Origin: Xestospongia bergquistia | Taxonomy: Eukaryota; Porifera; Demospongiae; Haplosclerida; Petrosiidae | Reading direction: 5' to 3' | Assembly: GCA_963965975.1 (NCBI GenBank) | Contig: OZ014411.1 | Location: 18,008,446 to 18,072,445, forward strand | DNA length: 64,000 bases | In this document: positions 39,801 through 53,054 of the stretch, piece after piece | Layout of the letters: each line of letters opens with the position of its first letter | Position numbering within the stretch: position 1 is the first letter of the stretch | The notes under the pieces: generated by a model | Told to the model about the DNA's origin: nothing | The model's database searches: none | Seen by the model: only the letters and a program-made list of their open reading frames with translations | Position numbers and translations under genes: made by a program

Positions 39801-41507
39801 GGTAATCATGAAGATTGTCATCTGATTTTTAGCTATCAAAGTAGAAAATTAAGTAGAAAATGTGTATAGTGATATTTACAATGTTGTCCCTTACATCGTG
39901 TGTGAATTCTTTTGATGTGATCAAGCGGAACATCAGTTGTTCCATCTCTAAAGACCAATGTACTATTTGCACTAACTGTTCCATTAGATTGACAAAATAT
40001 AACTTTAACATCACCAGGACTTGTATAGATATGACCTCTTGTTTCAACTCTGTAAGGAGTTGATGTGCTGTCATTGGATGGAACTAGGTTTAATATCGTG
40101 AATGTGTTTGTAACTCGGTTACATTGCTGATTGAAATCCACCTGACCAGTGTATCCAGCAAAATATGTATTCAATAAATTTCTGCTAATTAAATTGTAAT
40201 CTGTTCTCTGTAATGTAATGTCACATATATTTTGACCAGACAAGGATGCCTTCTCTTGCAAACTATTATCAGCTGCAAGCGCTTGAAGAGTGATAGCATC
40301 AGCTAGATACCCCTGTGTATCTGCAATACGACCATGTTTCTTTAGTCCTGTTAAATTAAAATCTCTGGTTTTCACAGGTTTGATGACTACAGTCCCTTTT
40401 AGTGCTGTCTTAATTATTTTGATTTCTTCTGACGTAAAATTATAAATTCTGAAATATCGATCTATACTGAAGCTTTCAGAAAAAAAGGGAAGTATCCAAA
40501 CAAAGTGCCTACAGAAAAAGACAATAACTGAGTAAAAAATATAAAGTTATTTATACAATAAAATAACAAAATGATGCAACAATAACTTACCGTTGTGTTG
40601 TTAAATGTTTATTATAAGCTTCAATCATGATCTTATAAAATACATCCATATGTCCAAGAAAAACAAAAACATTGATTTCATTCTCTTCGAATGGTTGAAA
40701 TGAGGCAATGAAATCATTAGAATTATACAGAATTAAGTGAACATCAGGATTTCTTTGTTGCCACAATTCTACTAAATATTTGCAACTTGTAATAATGCCA
40801 AATTTTTGCCACCCCATCTTTAAAATAAACTTATAAGTTGCATGGAATAGACTTGATCTTGTTACTTCTATGATCAGGTCAGTGTCTTTACTTCCTTTAC
40901 AGCTGGTTTCTTCATATTTTTGCCCCAAAAATATCCTAGATAATAGGCTTGTGTCATATGGACAAATATCTAAACTACGGTAATACTGGATGGAAATCAA
41001 AGGACTAAAGTAAACCATGAGATCAGAATGAGCTTTGCTTTGCCGTTTGTTTTTGATGGCATTGATAATTTGACGAACACTATTGTGTGCATAAATTCTA
41101 TTGGCTCCTCGTGCAACTTCTTTGAATTCTCTTTTAATGAAAGTATAATGGAGACAAAAATGATGGTGAGGTAGAATATGATGATCATTATTGATGATTT
41201 CAGCTTGGAGAGTTGCAACGACAGCTAATAGAGTGTAAGGGATTAACAGTTCTCCTGGAATCAAATCTCCATCTGTCAGATTTAGCTTTGTTCGGAGATC
41301 ACTGATATTAAGCTTGACTGGCTCATCAAACATGACTCCAAGACGGACCTGTGGTTTGGTACCTATTTCATTGAGACTAACACCAGGACAAGTGAAGAAA
41401 TTGGAGACGAGAGCACTACAGGAAACCAGTGTTATATTATTTAAAACAGTGATCATGAGGCAGGCTACTGCAGTCCAATGTCTATTATTGTCGTGGAGTA
41501 GTAACAT
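36825..41507 (-). CDS. Receptor guanylyl-cyclase-like protein B, inverted paralogue, cyclase domain degenerate
   Basis: Exons (high to low): 41507-40591, 40508-39895, 39832-39677, 39569-39555, 39500-39416, 39358-39272, 39137-38869, 38792-38737, 38691-38624, 38566-38461, 38403-38284, 38198-38105, 38068-37951, 37894-37843, 37788-37719, 37517-37380, 37318-37128, 37070-36825; 1133 aa, all phases agree. The architecture is as in protein A: signal peptide about 1-30, ectodomain to about 510, one membrane helix about 515-539, kinase-homology domain ('VHGRLSSNNCVID', 'KLTDYGPNEF', 'IAPECQL'), signalling helix ('IHSRNLEECVESID'), cyclase fold ('IAVHCGPLICGTI', 'IAMGDAMSY'). Metal aspartates are absent, and GDTVNTASR reads GDAMSYAFA, so both catalytic Asn and Arg are lost. 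Five exon lengths (87, 269, 94, 70 and 138 bp) equal those of gene A. A 15-bp micro-exon and a GC-AG intron (donor at 38623) are peculiar to this copy. The C-terminal 80 residues are unique. Confidence 0.85.
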
Positions 41508-43795
41508 TTCTAATGTTTTTGCTTAAACTGAGACGATTGTAACATCGCAGGAGTTATTCATTTACAAAATTGTCATGTGAGAAATCAGTGATCCCTGATA
41601 ATACAGATTGATTACTCTATATGGAGTATGGTACCTGTTGCTAAAGAAATTGTGAAAGTTATCTCCCATTAAATAAGGAAATAGCAAAGAATGCATTTCG
41701 CGAGAACTAGGTTATGACAAAAGGTGTAATAGCTCTTTTTGTGAGGCTACAGAGAACCCCTACTACGAGAGAAACACGATCAGGTAATTAATTAAAGGGG
41801 AGTGCCTTGAAGGCGTGGTTGGACATAGTTGTGGTTGTTGTGTCTACACGTGTTGTCTTCTTCAGTTGCTTGCTCAGGTATGCTATCATTATTGAATATG
41901 AAATATCTATGGACCAGTATGTGGATAACTTTCTGTTTTACTAGGATCCTCTATGTAGTGATAAGAAGTTGTTAGTGCTATAATGTCAACAATGATTTGG
42001 AAATTTTCCAAAATGTTCGGTGGCCTCACTTTTTGTACTGTAATGTTTATGAAAGTAGCTAGTTTTGAGTCTACAGAAAGTCCATATCTTGCCATGTTTT
42101 ATTGAGGTGTAAAATCCAATATTGTACACAATACGAAATATGTACTAAATGTTTTGTTGCTGCCTTTAGTCTATCAGTAGACCCTACAGTTAAAGCATAA
42201 TCTCAGTATGTTTAGTAAAATTTTTCAAGTCAATAAAAAGGATGATGAAACTGATGAAACAGCTATACAAACCACTTCAGTCACTAGATGAATTTAGACT
42301 AGGCAAAACTAATATCATAGCCAATCACCAGTATAATAAATATATTGTCTATCAAATGTAGGTATTTAGTGAAATCAAGAAACAAAACATTATCAGAAAA
42401 ATGGAAGGTACACTCTTAATTATATATTACCCCTTTATATAAAATAGACATAAAAAAACGTCATGTAATGTGCACATTAATACAGTAGACACATTTTTAC
42501 ATCCAACAAGTTTGGTCTCTCTTTTAACAAAACTCTTATAGCCACATGACTCAAAATTAATGATAAACAACTCTGGGATATAGTAATATATAATGTACAA
42601 TCAATATTTATTTCTTGGTAATAGTGAACCCAAGTATGGCTTTCAAGTCGATGAATTCTTCCTTTTCTTTTCTATGAACGTCTAAAACATGCAGTTATTT
42701 TATCATCTTTATACATTCTAGCAACCTGTAAAGACTTCTCTAAGAGCATTTTTAACTGCATAATGGTCAGAAGTTGTATACAATAATGCATATGAACATA
42801 AGCAGTGTATTCTAGCAAACACAATTACCTCAGTTGCTCATGCCATAGACAACTAGAAATGGCTATTTAAGTCTCCAGTTTATTATATAACCCTATTACA
42901 GAACAAGTATAAAGCTTAGCATAGCAACAAAAAATGCTCTAACACAGCAGAGACGAAAACTTTTATAAGTATCCTCAGGCAATTATTAATTTGGTATTAA
43001 CTGACACTATCACAATAATTAATTTCTCATATAAGTGGTCAACCTTTTTGTTGACTGATTACGTTGATGTAGGCATGAATCTATAATCTATTTGCATTTA
43101 CCTTGCTGCTGGAAATTAGTAGTAAGTAGTATACATAACATATATCACACATCATGAATTAAATGTTTGATGTTAAAGAGTTATCACATGAAAATAAAAG
43201 CCCACATGTCTGTGTGTATACAGTTGATTTTCTTTTCTTGTAAAAACAATTTATTAACTACAGTTGTACAGTACTTTTACCTATGTGATGAACCTTTTAC
43301 AGTTAGAACATATTTCTTACCACACTGGTTTCTCTCTTCAAGTGGCAGCCATTTTTTTGATTAACGAAATTCACGAGATCACATTCCTCATGGTCAATGG
43401 CATCTCCTATACTTTGCTTATGGAAGTACAGTAAATCTTGTTCTTGTGGGTCATATCATATAAAAATGACACCAGAAGAACCAGATTCAGGAGACCACTT
43501 GACTTTGAAATTTTGAATTTGGTCAAGTTATTAGAAAGTTGTGATAATTTTATTATCAGCAAGGTGAACACAAATAGAGTAGTAATAAGGGATTATGATT
43601 ATTTTTATAACCATGTATGATAGTAATTCACACTACTTGGGTTATCATAAGTTCATAACTAACTTTAATATTGATGACAAGATAGAGTGTGAATAGTAAG
43701 CTTTGAATAGATCAATTAGAAATTATCACTTCATGTATGTTACATCACAGAATTGTTGTTATACACCTAAGAACTAATCACATTAACTTGTGTAG
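41508..43795. other. 5' region of NAF1 and gene B; unresolved first NAF1 exon(s)
   Basis: About 2.3 kb between gene B (minus) and the first certain NAF1 exon (plus). An AAGGCGTGGTT motif lies near 41807-41817. A consensus donor (CTCAG then GTATGC, exon end 41877) could end a non-coding NAF1 leader exon. The coding first exon of NAF1 must lie here and end in phase 1, but I cannot choose it: short ATG frames near 41982 and 42208 are possible but lack good splice support. Otherwise nothing is seen. Confidence 0.4.
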
Positions 43796-46700
43796 AGGCT
43801 ACAATATCATCAGTACACTCGTCTAATGAGTCAACTATAACAGAACAACTCCAGTCAACATTATCTGAGACAACATTATCTCAAACTTTAAATCAAACTA
43901 TCTCTTTATCTGTTAATACTAATGTTACTGTAACTCCATCGTCTGATAGTACAACACAAGAGGTCATTCCACACTTTACTACACCAAGTGAGTATTTTCC
44001 ATCCACTATGATAATCCCATTATCACACACTGGTTCTGTAGAGAAAGCACAGAAATATGACCCTCTCCAACAACCAGAATCAACTGGAAACAATCTGTTA
44101 ACTGATATTGATACAATAACCAATAAAATTGAAGGTTTAGTTGCTCCAATTCCATCTAATGTTGACAACACTGGCAATGGTATAGTAACACAACCATCTT
44201 TATGTACAGCAATACCACTATTATACACACCATTACCCCCTTTAGTTCCAAAATTGTCTGCTTCATGTAATGCTAGCATTCCAAGCACTACTAATCTTAG
44301 TTCTTGTCAAATTGATGCTGATATGATGCAGATTGATTCCATTTTGAAAGCACTTAACACTGGAACATTTGACCAAGTTGACATGGCTACTATTGATGTG
44401 CTCACACAAGTAAGACCACAGGTATGTTGTATAGCTCAATTGTATATATATATATATATTATATCTAGTTATAAGATAATATATTAAGATCGGCAGTTCT
44501 CTTAATAGAACTCATGTATGTGTGCATATTGTGCATATATAATTATTTATAAGTTAATTTGTGACTGGTTACTCTGTTAATAGAATATAGTATCTGGTGT
44601 TCAAATTGGCCCAAGTGCTGGACTCAATCTAATTCGTCAACTTGGATCAGATGAAGAGAGTAGTTCCAGTGACTCTGAGGGTACTACAAGTGATGAAGAG
44701 GAAGACACACCTGCAAAGAAAAGAATTGAAGAGTATGTATGCACAATGTCACATTGTTGTATTAGGAGAGGAGGAAAAGTCGTTTACTTGTATTTTAATT
44801 TACAGAGAAGGAGGCGAAGATGATGATGTCAAACAATCTGAAAATAAAAAGTATGGCTACCCTATGACAAAAGGAGAGATTGATTATCGTGTAAGTAGTG
44901 AACTGTAATGGAGTATGTTTGTAATCACAAGTGTGTAATTATGCCCACTACATATGTACATGTTATTGTTTGTTTGCATTGGGAATAAATATTGTCATTA
45001 TTATAACATTATTAACATATGACAAATCTCCTTTTATATAAATAGTAATCTGATTAATGGATTGACAGGCTGTTATGAGCCAATTTTCTTATTTATTTAG
45101 GATCTTCCACTTGAAGGGGAGACAGATGTTCTCTGTCCAGGCAATGTCGAACTAACAGCTGTAGGCAAAGTTCTACACACTACTGAGAAACTCAGTTAGT
45201 ATCTCCATGTCGTGTCTCGAACTAGTTGTGATCATGCATCATCTTCAGTTATATACAACTACTTGATATGTTGTAGTTGTGTTTTATATTTGTCATAGCT
45301 TTGTACCAATATATCTATATTATGTTATTGTCATATTAATATTATTTACTAAGTATATGCAATGATCTGCTTAAATTTTAAAGAACCCTTATGTTGTTAA
45401 TTTGTTAGTAATATTTATTTTTAAAGCTTATTTATAATGTGATGTAATTGTCCTTGTCATAATGACATTTTTAGTTTCATTTAATTTTTGCTACATTGTG
45501 TCACATCAGCAACTATATAGCAGCATGTGGTGACTGTCTTTTTGCTTACCTATAGCTGTGATTGAATCATATCCTAAGACTCCAGTGATTGCTGAAGGAA
45601 CTATATTCTGGTCTTCAAGCAGGCTCTTTGTAGGAAAGGTTAGGACACTAACTGTGATTATAGTATAAACTGTCCTTACGTTAGCAAATGCACCTAGTGA
45701 GGATGGAATACTATGTCGATGCAAATTGCATTTAATCTAAATGACTTCATTGTTTCTCCTTATTACAAGTACTTGTCAGATTTTTCCTCTACATTACACT
45801 TGAAGAACTAAAGTCTGTTCACATTAACTTTGACCTTGTAAATGAGTAATGGCTTTGTCATGATTTACTGTAGCTTCATAATATTATTCAGCTTGTGATA
45901 CACATGTAATCACTGACTCACTACATGAACAGAGTTTTTGTCAATCACTACTTTACAAACTGATAATGTACTCTTCTTCAATTTACATTATGTAGCTTTT
46001 TGAAACATTTGGACCTGTCAAGAGTCCTTTCTATTCTATTAGAGTTATTGATGATAATGACACTTGTCTAGTGCCTGGTACAGAAGTATTTGTGGTGCTA
46101 AATGATCCCACATTAACACAATATGTTTTCATGGAAGAAATATTGAAGTAAGAATTAAATTTGTTGTATTACCTCAACCCTTAAAAGTAGACTAGGCCTT
46201 TTCAAGTTGTATTCACAATCATTAATATGACATATCTAACTATAGGCATAGTCTAATTGTGATAGAGTTAATTGTGATATACATACAGAGCATGGCATAA
46301 CCATTTCAAGTTATTCACCAGTATTAGGTCCATTTTTCATATATTATACAATTTGTTTAGTGATATGCAAAATGATGAAGAGCGTTCAATGACCAAAACT
46401 GTTAAAAGAGTCTCATTTTATGCAGAAACTATCTAGTACAACATCTTAAATATGTCACCACACCTCCTCATTAGTGCTTTAATGTTACCTAAGTTAGCCC
46501 CACCATAACTCCACCTACACGAACAACTCATGTACATAAAGGAAGCTCTCCATATAAAACATTTGTTCTGTAACTTTGTAGGTATTAGAATCACCAGTAT
46601 ATGTAAATGGTAATATAATGTTTAGTTTATGATTTAATAGCTTGCAATTATTCTCTTTTCTAGACAGAAAGGATCTGATGCATCATGGCTACATGATCAT

Positions 46701-48207
46701 GAAGTACCTAATGAGGTGAGTTATGTAAAACTATTAGATATTATAACAATATAATGTAGTTTCAAGACTACTCTGATGATGAACAAGAACAACAAGCAAA
46801 GAGTCACTCTAGACCCCAAAAGTAAAGAATAGTTAATGTTTAGTAATACCTTGATACTTATGTGCTTCATTGTGATCACGTAGCATGTGATAAAATGTGT
46901 TGATGTGATAATTTGTATATATAGTATAATAGTATTTAATCTATTTCCTAGTCATGATAAGAAAATGAAGACTCAAGGTACTTCTTTAAGTGAAGTTGCT
47001 GCGTAACATTTACCACTTATAGGCCGAAAGAAATGTTGGCATATGAGACAATCCACAAGATTACCTACCAATGAATCTATTAAACCTAATAGTCAAAGTA
47101 AATCATGTCATAAAACACATGTATAGTTATATCTCTATGTCTATAAACACCAAAATAATAGAATGGTATATATTTGTAAAGAACAAATTAGATATATTAC
47201 TAATGTTATCTTTAGTACAATTAGGTACATTTTCCAGGAAATAGTGTTGACCCCATCCACCAGATGTACTGGTGTACATACATGTATATACTGTATAATC
47301 CAGATCAAAGGAAAGTATCAATATTTTTTAAGGGACACTGTATGTGAAACTTCAACTTAAGTATAGTTTAGTATAAACTTAAGTAGTTTATATTTCATTT
47401 CAAGCTTAAAATACTAGCAAAATATATTCCAATATATAACATTTTGAAGTCATATCAATAACAAAGCTGATATGCAGCACATAACAGTTTGTTTGCTGTA
47501 TAGTACTAGTATATGTTGCTTTTAATAAACTATAAACAGAAAGCCAGTGAATACTAATGACCACACCCACCAGATTCATTTGTGTATACTATGAACCAAA
47601 GCTGATAAATTTATCAATGTTTTTGTAGTATACCTAAGCAACAAGGCTCTAACATATGTAGATCTTGTACATACAGAAACCATAATGCTGCATATTTCTA
47701 TAGGTATGTACAATGTAATAGTTTATATAGTAAATGTTGATAATATAATTTTAATCCAATGTTACTATATGAAGACAGTCTGGATACGAATACTGCCACT
47801 TACATATCACTTTAGTGACACAAGTTGATCTGTTCTAGTGAGTGGTATTGTGTCATTCTAACATTACTTAACTTGTCATATGTCACTAGTAGATAAGTTA
47901 CTCAGGTTCAATTAAGGTGATTCGTATGTTCAATTTGATGACATGTTGTTAATGAGATTTGAAGAAATGTCTCCCTTTTACAATAGATATTGTTCCAGAC
48001 CACTCTCCCTCAATGTATTCATCACAAGCAGACATACATTCTAGTCCTTGTTATAATCAATGGAACATTAATAATTCACATGTCCCTTGTCACTACTCAC
48101 CTCAAAACTACCAGTATCCACCAGTCCTTCTACCACACCCATTTACGACAATGCCACAGAATTCATCTTTGGGAGGTTATTCTAATCCATGGAATGCTAC
48201 ATATTAA
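43796..48207 (+). CDS. NAF1: H/ACA ribonucleoprotein assembly factor NAF1 (5' end unresolved)
   Basis: NAF1 binds dyskerin during assembly of H/ACA RNPs, telomerase RNP included, and is later replaced by GAR1. Exons: 43796-44421, 44584-44732, 44806-44890, 45101-45194, 45556-45638, 45996-46147, 46664-46715, 46760-46821, 46952-46977, 47023-47097, 47629-47703, 47987-48207; phases agree throughout, about 566 aa without the missing start. A Ser/Thr-rich N-terminal half and an acidic Ser/Glu stretch ('SDEESSSSDSEG') are followed by 'MTKGEIDY' and the GAR1/NAF1 beta-barrel: 'VELTAVGKV', 'RLFVGKLFETFGPV', 'PFYSIRV', 'TQYVFMEEILK'. Then comes the signature 'QKGSDASWLHD' and a basic segment. The last exon is Pro/Tyr/His/Asn-rich, like the Pro-rich C-terminus of other NAF1 proteins. 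The exon 47629-47703 reads unusually hydrophobic in the phase that joins to the last exon, so it is the least certain piece. The first exon enters in phase 1 with no in-frame ATG. Confidence 0.88.
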
Positions 48208-51200
48208 TACCAAACCTTTCCTGAGCAAGCATTACATGGACGACCACCTTATAATTTGTTAGAGTCAGATAATGTCTCATAAACCAAGTAATACTAATTA
48301 TTTTATTGTTATAAATAGATGGTAATCTGTATTGCTAATCATTTCTGTTAATGATTACAGATAACAAAAAACGAATATTAAAATAACTCTTGTCACCATT
48401 CATTTCATCATAAATACACAAGACTATGACATATGTATGCATACATATGATCAGAGGTTCATGGGTACATTTCCTTGTATTATGATTCATCTATCAATGG
48501 TTGGTATTCTCAATGTATGGCCATGTGGTTTCCAGGTCATGTTATCAATTTAGGTAGCCATAGGTAATTATCACTTCTGTAGTGCATGTACTTATGATTT
48601 CTTGGTGACGAAAATTCATCTACCTAGTTATATTAACTCAGACCCAAAAAAGACAAGTGGGTTACAAATTTTTATTTGAGTCATATATGAAAAAATAGTC
48701 TTCTAAATTAACAGTGTTATCTATGAAACAGCTCATATATTCCATTGTAAGGAGAGAAGCCATAATATTAGATGGAAAGTCCCTTTGTTTTCTTGTTTTG
48801 CATGTCGTACACTTGCAGGAAAGACAATGCCCTTATAGGATGTATGCTTCTAATGTAACAATGTCTTAACAAAGCTATTGTGTTTATGACAGTTATCATC
48901 AAATTATAACTTTTGCGAAATAATTAAAAGAGGTAAAACTGAGTTTCAGTAATAATTGTCTATATTTTATCATTAGCAATCATCATGGCTTATATTATTA
49001 GTACAACAGACTATGTTACCAGTCTTTCTACTATGGACTGGATATCACTTGGTACATATCCTAGGAATTGGTCTTGTAGGCATCACAAGTTTAAACAATA
49101 CCTTGTAAGTTTGAAAGAATTATCATTGCAATGCCATAGAAAGAGCTGCATTTTAATATCATTCAATTGTCTTTGCTGTTTTCAAAACTGTAGAGTATTG
49201 TTTTCAACTTTATTATAGTACAGCCAAAATAACTTTCATTCTCCTACAACATGCATATATATTATACATAATTATTATAATATCTAATTTTAATAATGAA
49301 GATGCAACTATGAACTCACTGTTTTATAAATTCTTTGCAATATTTATAAGAAAACAACAATTACATTTTTATTCACTTCTCATATCTTTTTAATGGAAAT
49401 GAGAATAACAGTTTTAGACAGAGTTAAGTATTAAACTTATATATTACTGAAAAATGACATGTTGGTCAAAGTACATAAGACACCTTTGATAATAATTTTT
49501 ACTTTGATACTTCACATTACCCTTGCCTCATCACTGCTCACTTCAAAGCAAACAGTGCTTGATATCAAAAAAGACCTGGATGCTTGGAATGCTTAGGTAA
49601 GACAATATTTGAAGGATTCATGATATTTTTCATGATCACCAAACAAAAATCCTCAAAACTGTCTTTAAATCGGTAGAGTATTAATATTGTTTTTGATTTT
49701 ATTATAGTGTACCCACAATCATTTTCATCTCTTATGACATGCATATATATTCGTAATTATGCATATTAATTTAGTAAATAAAGATACAGTTATAAAATCA
49801 CTTTTATAAATATATGTACTTATTCTTTAAGGAAGAAGTGAGAATGACTGTTTTGGGCAGAGTTACAAGTATAATATTATATAATGATGGAAAATCACAT
49901 CTTAGGCAAAGTACACAGCTTTGATAAGCCACACATTGCTTACTTACTTTAAAGCAATGCAAACGGTATTCAGTTCCAGCATGACAATCATGGTTGACAA
50001 TGCAACATTATTACAAACCACTGTTACATATGTCAACAGCAGACTGGATACACATGCAGATATGATCCAAAGACAGAAAAGAAATCTTACGTTGATATCA
50101 ATAAGAAAAATGAGATGATCACTTTTCATTTGCTGTTTCATCATTGTACACTGCATAATATCACGTAACATACTATCTGTAATTAAACATAGTCAGGAGC
50201 ATACACTTCCCTTTAGCATGGATTAATAATTTGATATGGTAATTCAGCCTATATGTACATTTATTTCAGATCACTTTCATTGCTAACTTATATCCACTCA
50301 GCAACAATTGATCACACAGGATGTTTCAACAAAACAAAGCCATAAGAAAGGCCTGGTAACATACCCTTTAACATGGAACAATCATTATTTGATATGGTAA
50401 AAAGCAATAATACTAATAACATTTACATTTACCAATATGTAAAATCTCCCTAGTATTACTTTTTCATAGTACATTATTGGTGACATTAACTGTCTAACCA
50501 AAATAGAAGGTGCTAGTTAAATGACTACCTAGACATAGTTTAATCCTTTATCTGTTTAAAATTTAATTGTGCTTCAAACAAAACTACAAATTGCATGGTA
50601 GAATATTAAACTAGTTGAATATTAGTATTAACCCTATTGTTTTTAAACAAATCAGGTCGACAGCAATAACAATTTGCACAATACTCTTTACTCTTTCTTC
50701 TTTATGTTTAGTTCAGGATAACTCCAGCACTAATAGTGTGTTAAAAATAATAATATCATTTTACATGAGATGTGTGCTTTCATAACTCTCATGTTGAGTG
50801 CATTTAATTAGACAAAGGATTTCAATGGATAATGATGAATTATTTTGTTCTAGAATGCAATTTTTTGAGACAACTTTTGTTATGACACAGTCTGTTCATT
50901 ATGAAATAGTATACAATGTAAAAATGGCATGTCTAAGAGATTCTACTTTAAAATGGCTATACTTTCATTATGACAGTCCAAATGTGACAGTAATATTAAT
51001 CCATTACATACTTCCTGTTCTTAAACAACTCTCCTAACTGAAAAGTAAGTAGACATTGTCAAATATAATGTAAAGGATGTTTAAACCTTGAAGGATAACT
51101 TAAACATAATTTTAATGTTTCTCAGTGTAAAGTTAAAATATCTGTTCTGCTTGATGCCAAAAAACAACATTGGTACTGACGAGTTGAAAAGAGGTCATTG

Positions 51201-52078
51201 TTAAACTCAAGCTCATATTTTCTCCCAAAATTGCTTGACTTCCTTAATGTTTGGTTTCAAAAAAGTTAGAGTAATACTTACTATTGCTGGATACCGAAGT
51301 TGAGACAAAATTCTAACGATAAAATGTGTTTAAATATGAAGATTGTACCCTGCACATTCTGATGCCTGTCCAAAGTTACAAGTTTATACTCATCTATAAG
51401 GAAGTTGATTTGTCTTGTCTTTGAACTGTCAAGGAAACAGGTACATTGCCAATTGAATAAATTGTTCTTGATACATATTTGCATAATTACAGAGTAAATA
51501 GATAGTTAAATCATGGGTTATACATATATACTGCCTGAATGATGAAACAATTCAAACAAGTGCGTAAAAATTCTAAAACTAGTGAAATGTAGGATTCAAG
51601 GATAAATGCTGGTACAAAAAGGACCTGATCCCAGTACAAAAATTCCTACACAGTAGCAGTACAGATAGGCATTCAGAATTTTTATTGTTATGGTCCTTGC
51701 ATGATTTGATGTCTTCCATTTTATAGGGACTTTTACATTGCATTCCTACTCAATGTCTATGATTGTGCCTCTAAATTCCCTTATTTCTTTCACAAATTTT
51801 TATGCATTTTTAATTAATGTACATTAAGCATGAGCCCTCTAATTAATGTAAATCACAAAAACAAATCCTCATATCATAACAGAAGTGTTTGTATTTCACT
51901 TAACCTCTACAGTTGAGGAGAAACGTTTCATCTCTAGTTAGTTAAGGTGATGAAAAATTGCTGTAACACTATTGTACATAACATAGCTACCCTAAGAATA
52001 AATAACATCGCTTTCGTTGTTATTATATTATTTTCAAAGTAAAGAAATAATAATGATGTTCACACCAACTACCAAAAG
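48208..52078. other. Spacer without a recognised gene; contains an old direct duplication
   Basis: About 3.9 kb of AT-rich DNA between the converging ends of NAF1 and CFAP96. Short ATG frames (for example 48985-49218, 50798-51037 and 51281-51484) resemble no family and look like chance. The main structure is a diverged duplication of roughly 300-400 bp at 49190-49560 and 49670-49960. Confidence 0.6.
49190..49960 (+). repeat. Diverged direct duplication, spacing about 480 bp
   Basis: The same order of words occurs twice: GTAGAGTATTG...TTATTATAGT at 49191 and 49674, ACATGCATATATATT near 49250 and 49738, GAGAATAACAGTTTT / GAGAATGACTGTTTT at 49401 and 49841, and CAAAGTACA...CTTTGATAA near 49468 and 49909. 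The many substitutions and indels between copies indicate an old duplication. Confidence 0.7.
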
Positions 52079-53054
52079 CTAACATTTAACAATCGAGAAA
52101 TTTGTACTGTTCATTGTTCGTTGAACATGTTGATTTACAATAGAGTGAGTGGGCATAGACTTAGGACATTGAGATGGTCTAAAAATGCCTCCTCTAAACT
52201 TCTTTGATGCATTTTTATCACCCATTTTTGGTATAAGGAATGGGTCTTTTGGATGCTCAGGATAAGGAGTAAATGTGCCAGCTTTACAGCCACCAATCAT
52301 TTTGGCTGGTGAGCTAGGTTGAAATGGTTTCGGCTTATCTTTAGAAGAGTATGATGCATCTTTGGGTGGTGGGAGAGACTTCTTAGAATGGTATGGATTT
52401 TCGTCAAAGTAATCTTTACCATGGCTACTTAGTTTGAAAGCACCTCCTTTTCTCTTCTTGATTTCATCACTGGACTCTTTTTTGCGAAGTTCTTTAGCAC
52501 GATCATAAGGCTCAGAAGCATATTTTTGATATGGGCCAATGGTCACATTAACATATCCATAGCCAGTCCCTCTCTTGCTGGGTGTTGTCAGAAAGTTACA
52601 TCCAGGTGATTTATAAGTAGGTTTTACTTTCTGTGCAGCACTAAATGCCTCAATACGCCCATGAAAACAGCCATAGTAACTTCCCACACCAGTTGGCTTT
52701 TTAGTGTCACTAGTGGGAATCCATGATTTGCTTAGATTACGTTTTGCTTGCTCGAGTCTGTCTTTCCGTCTTATTTTAACAATATCTGTATAAGCTTCAC
52801 CTTCCATGATCCTGTAAAGAAATTCCATTAAAAATGCAACCACTGGCTCGCAAAACTTACCTGTTGAACTTGTCATTGAAGTAGCCACTCTGTAAGGCAC
52901 TCTTTGACTTTGTCCCACCAATCATCATCTGCTTACCTTTACTGGCATTAGCATTGAAGGGTTTCTTGTTTGGAGGTGTATAAGGATCACCAACAGTCGT
53001 GTAACCAAGCTCCTTAAATACACCGAGCCTTTCCATATCATTTTTTGTGGCCAT
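52079..53054 (-). CDS. CFAP96: Cilia- and flagella-associated protein 96 (C4orf47 homologue)
   Basis: Two exons, 53054-52861 and 52811-52079, split by a 49-bp intron, give 308 aa (human protein about 309). Conservation runs along the whole length: 'DMERLGVFKELGY', 'GDPYTPP', 'KQMMIGGTKS', 'GYFNDKF', 'GVGSYYGC', 'GTGYGYVNVTIGP', 'DYFDENPYHS', 'KPFQPSSPAKMIGG', 'KAGTFTPYP', and a C-terminal 'GPKSRP'-like 'CPKSMP' region. The family is associated with cilia, flagella and centrosomes and is rich in short Gly/Pro/Tyr repeats without a globular domain. The start at 53054 gives MATKNDMERLG, which lines up with the human start; an in-frame ATG 39 bp upstream is possible but would extend past the family start. 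The gene is transcribed divergently from the RAMAC-like gene 98 bp away. A conserved ciliary gene fits a flagellated-choanocyte animal. Confidence 0.93.

Noticed and set aside
39880-39894. Alternative donor GTAAAT in gene B before the membrane-helix exon
   Set aside because: It keeps frame, but the GTAAGG donor 15 bp earlier sits at exactly the homologous intron position in gene A, so that one was preferred.
42208-42360. Short ATG frames near 42.2 kb as the first NAF1 exon
   Set aside because: The frames end in stops before a donor of the required phase, so the evidence is not sufficient.
44008-44487. NAF1 start at the internal ATG near 44008
   Set aside because: The frame is open and of like composition up to a good splice acceptor at 43795, so this Met is internal.
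48985-51484. Scattered ATG frames between NAF1 and CFAP96 as genes
   Set aside because: They are short, AT-driven, without family similarity or coherent splice structure.
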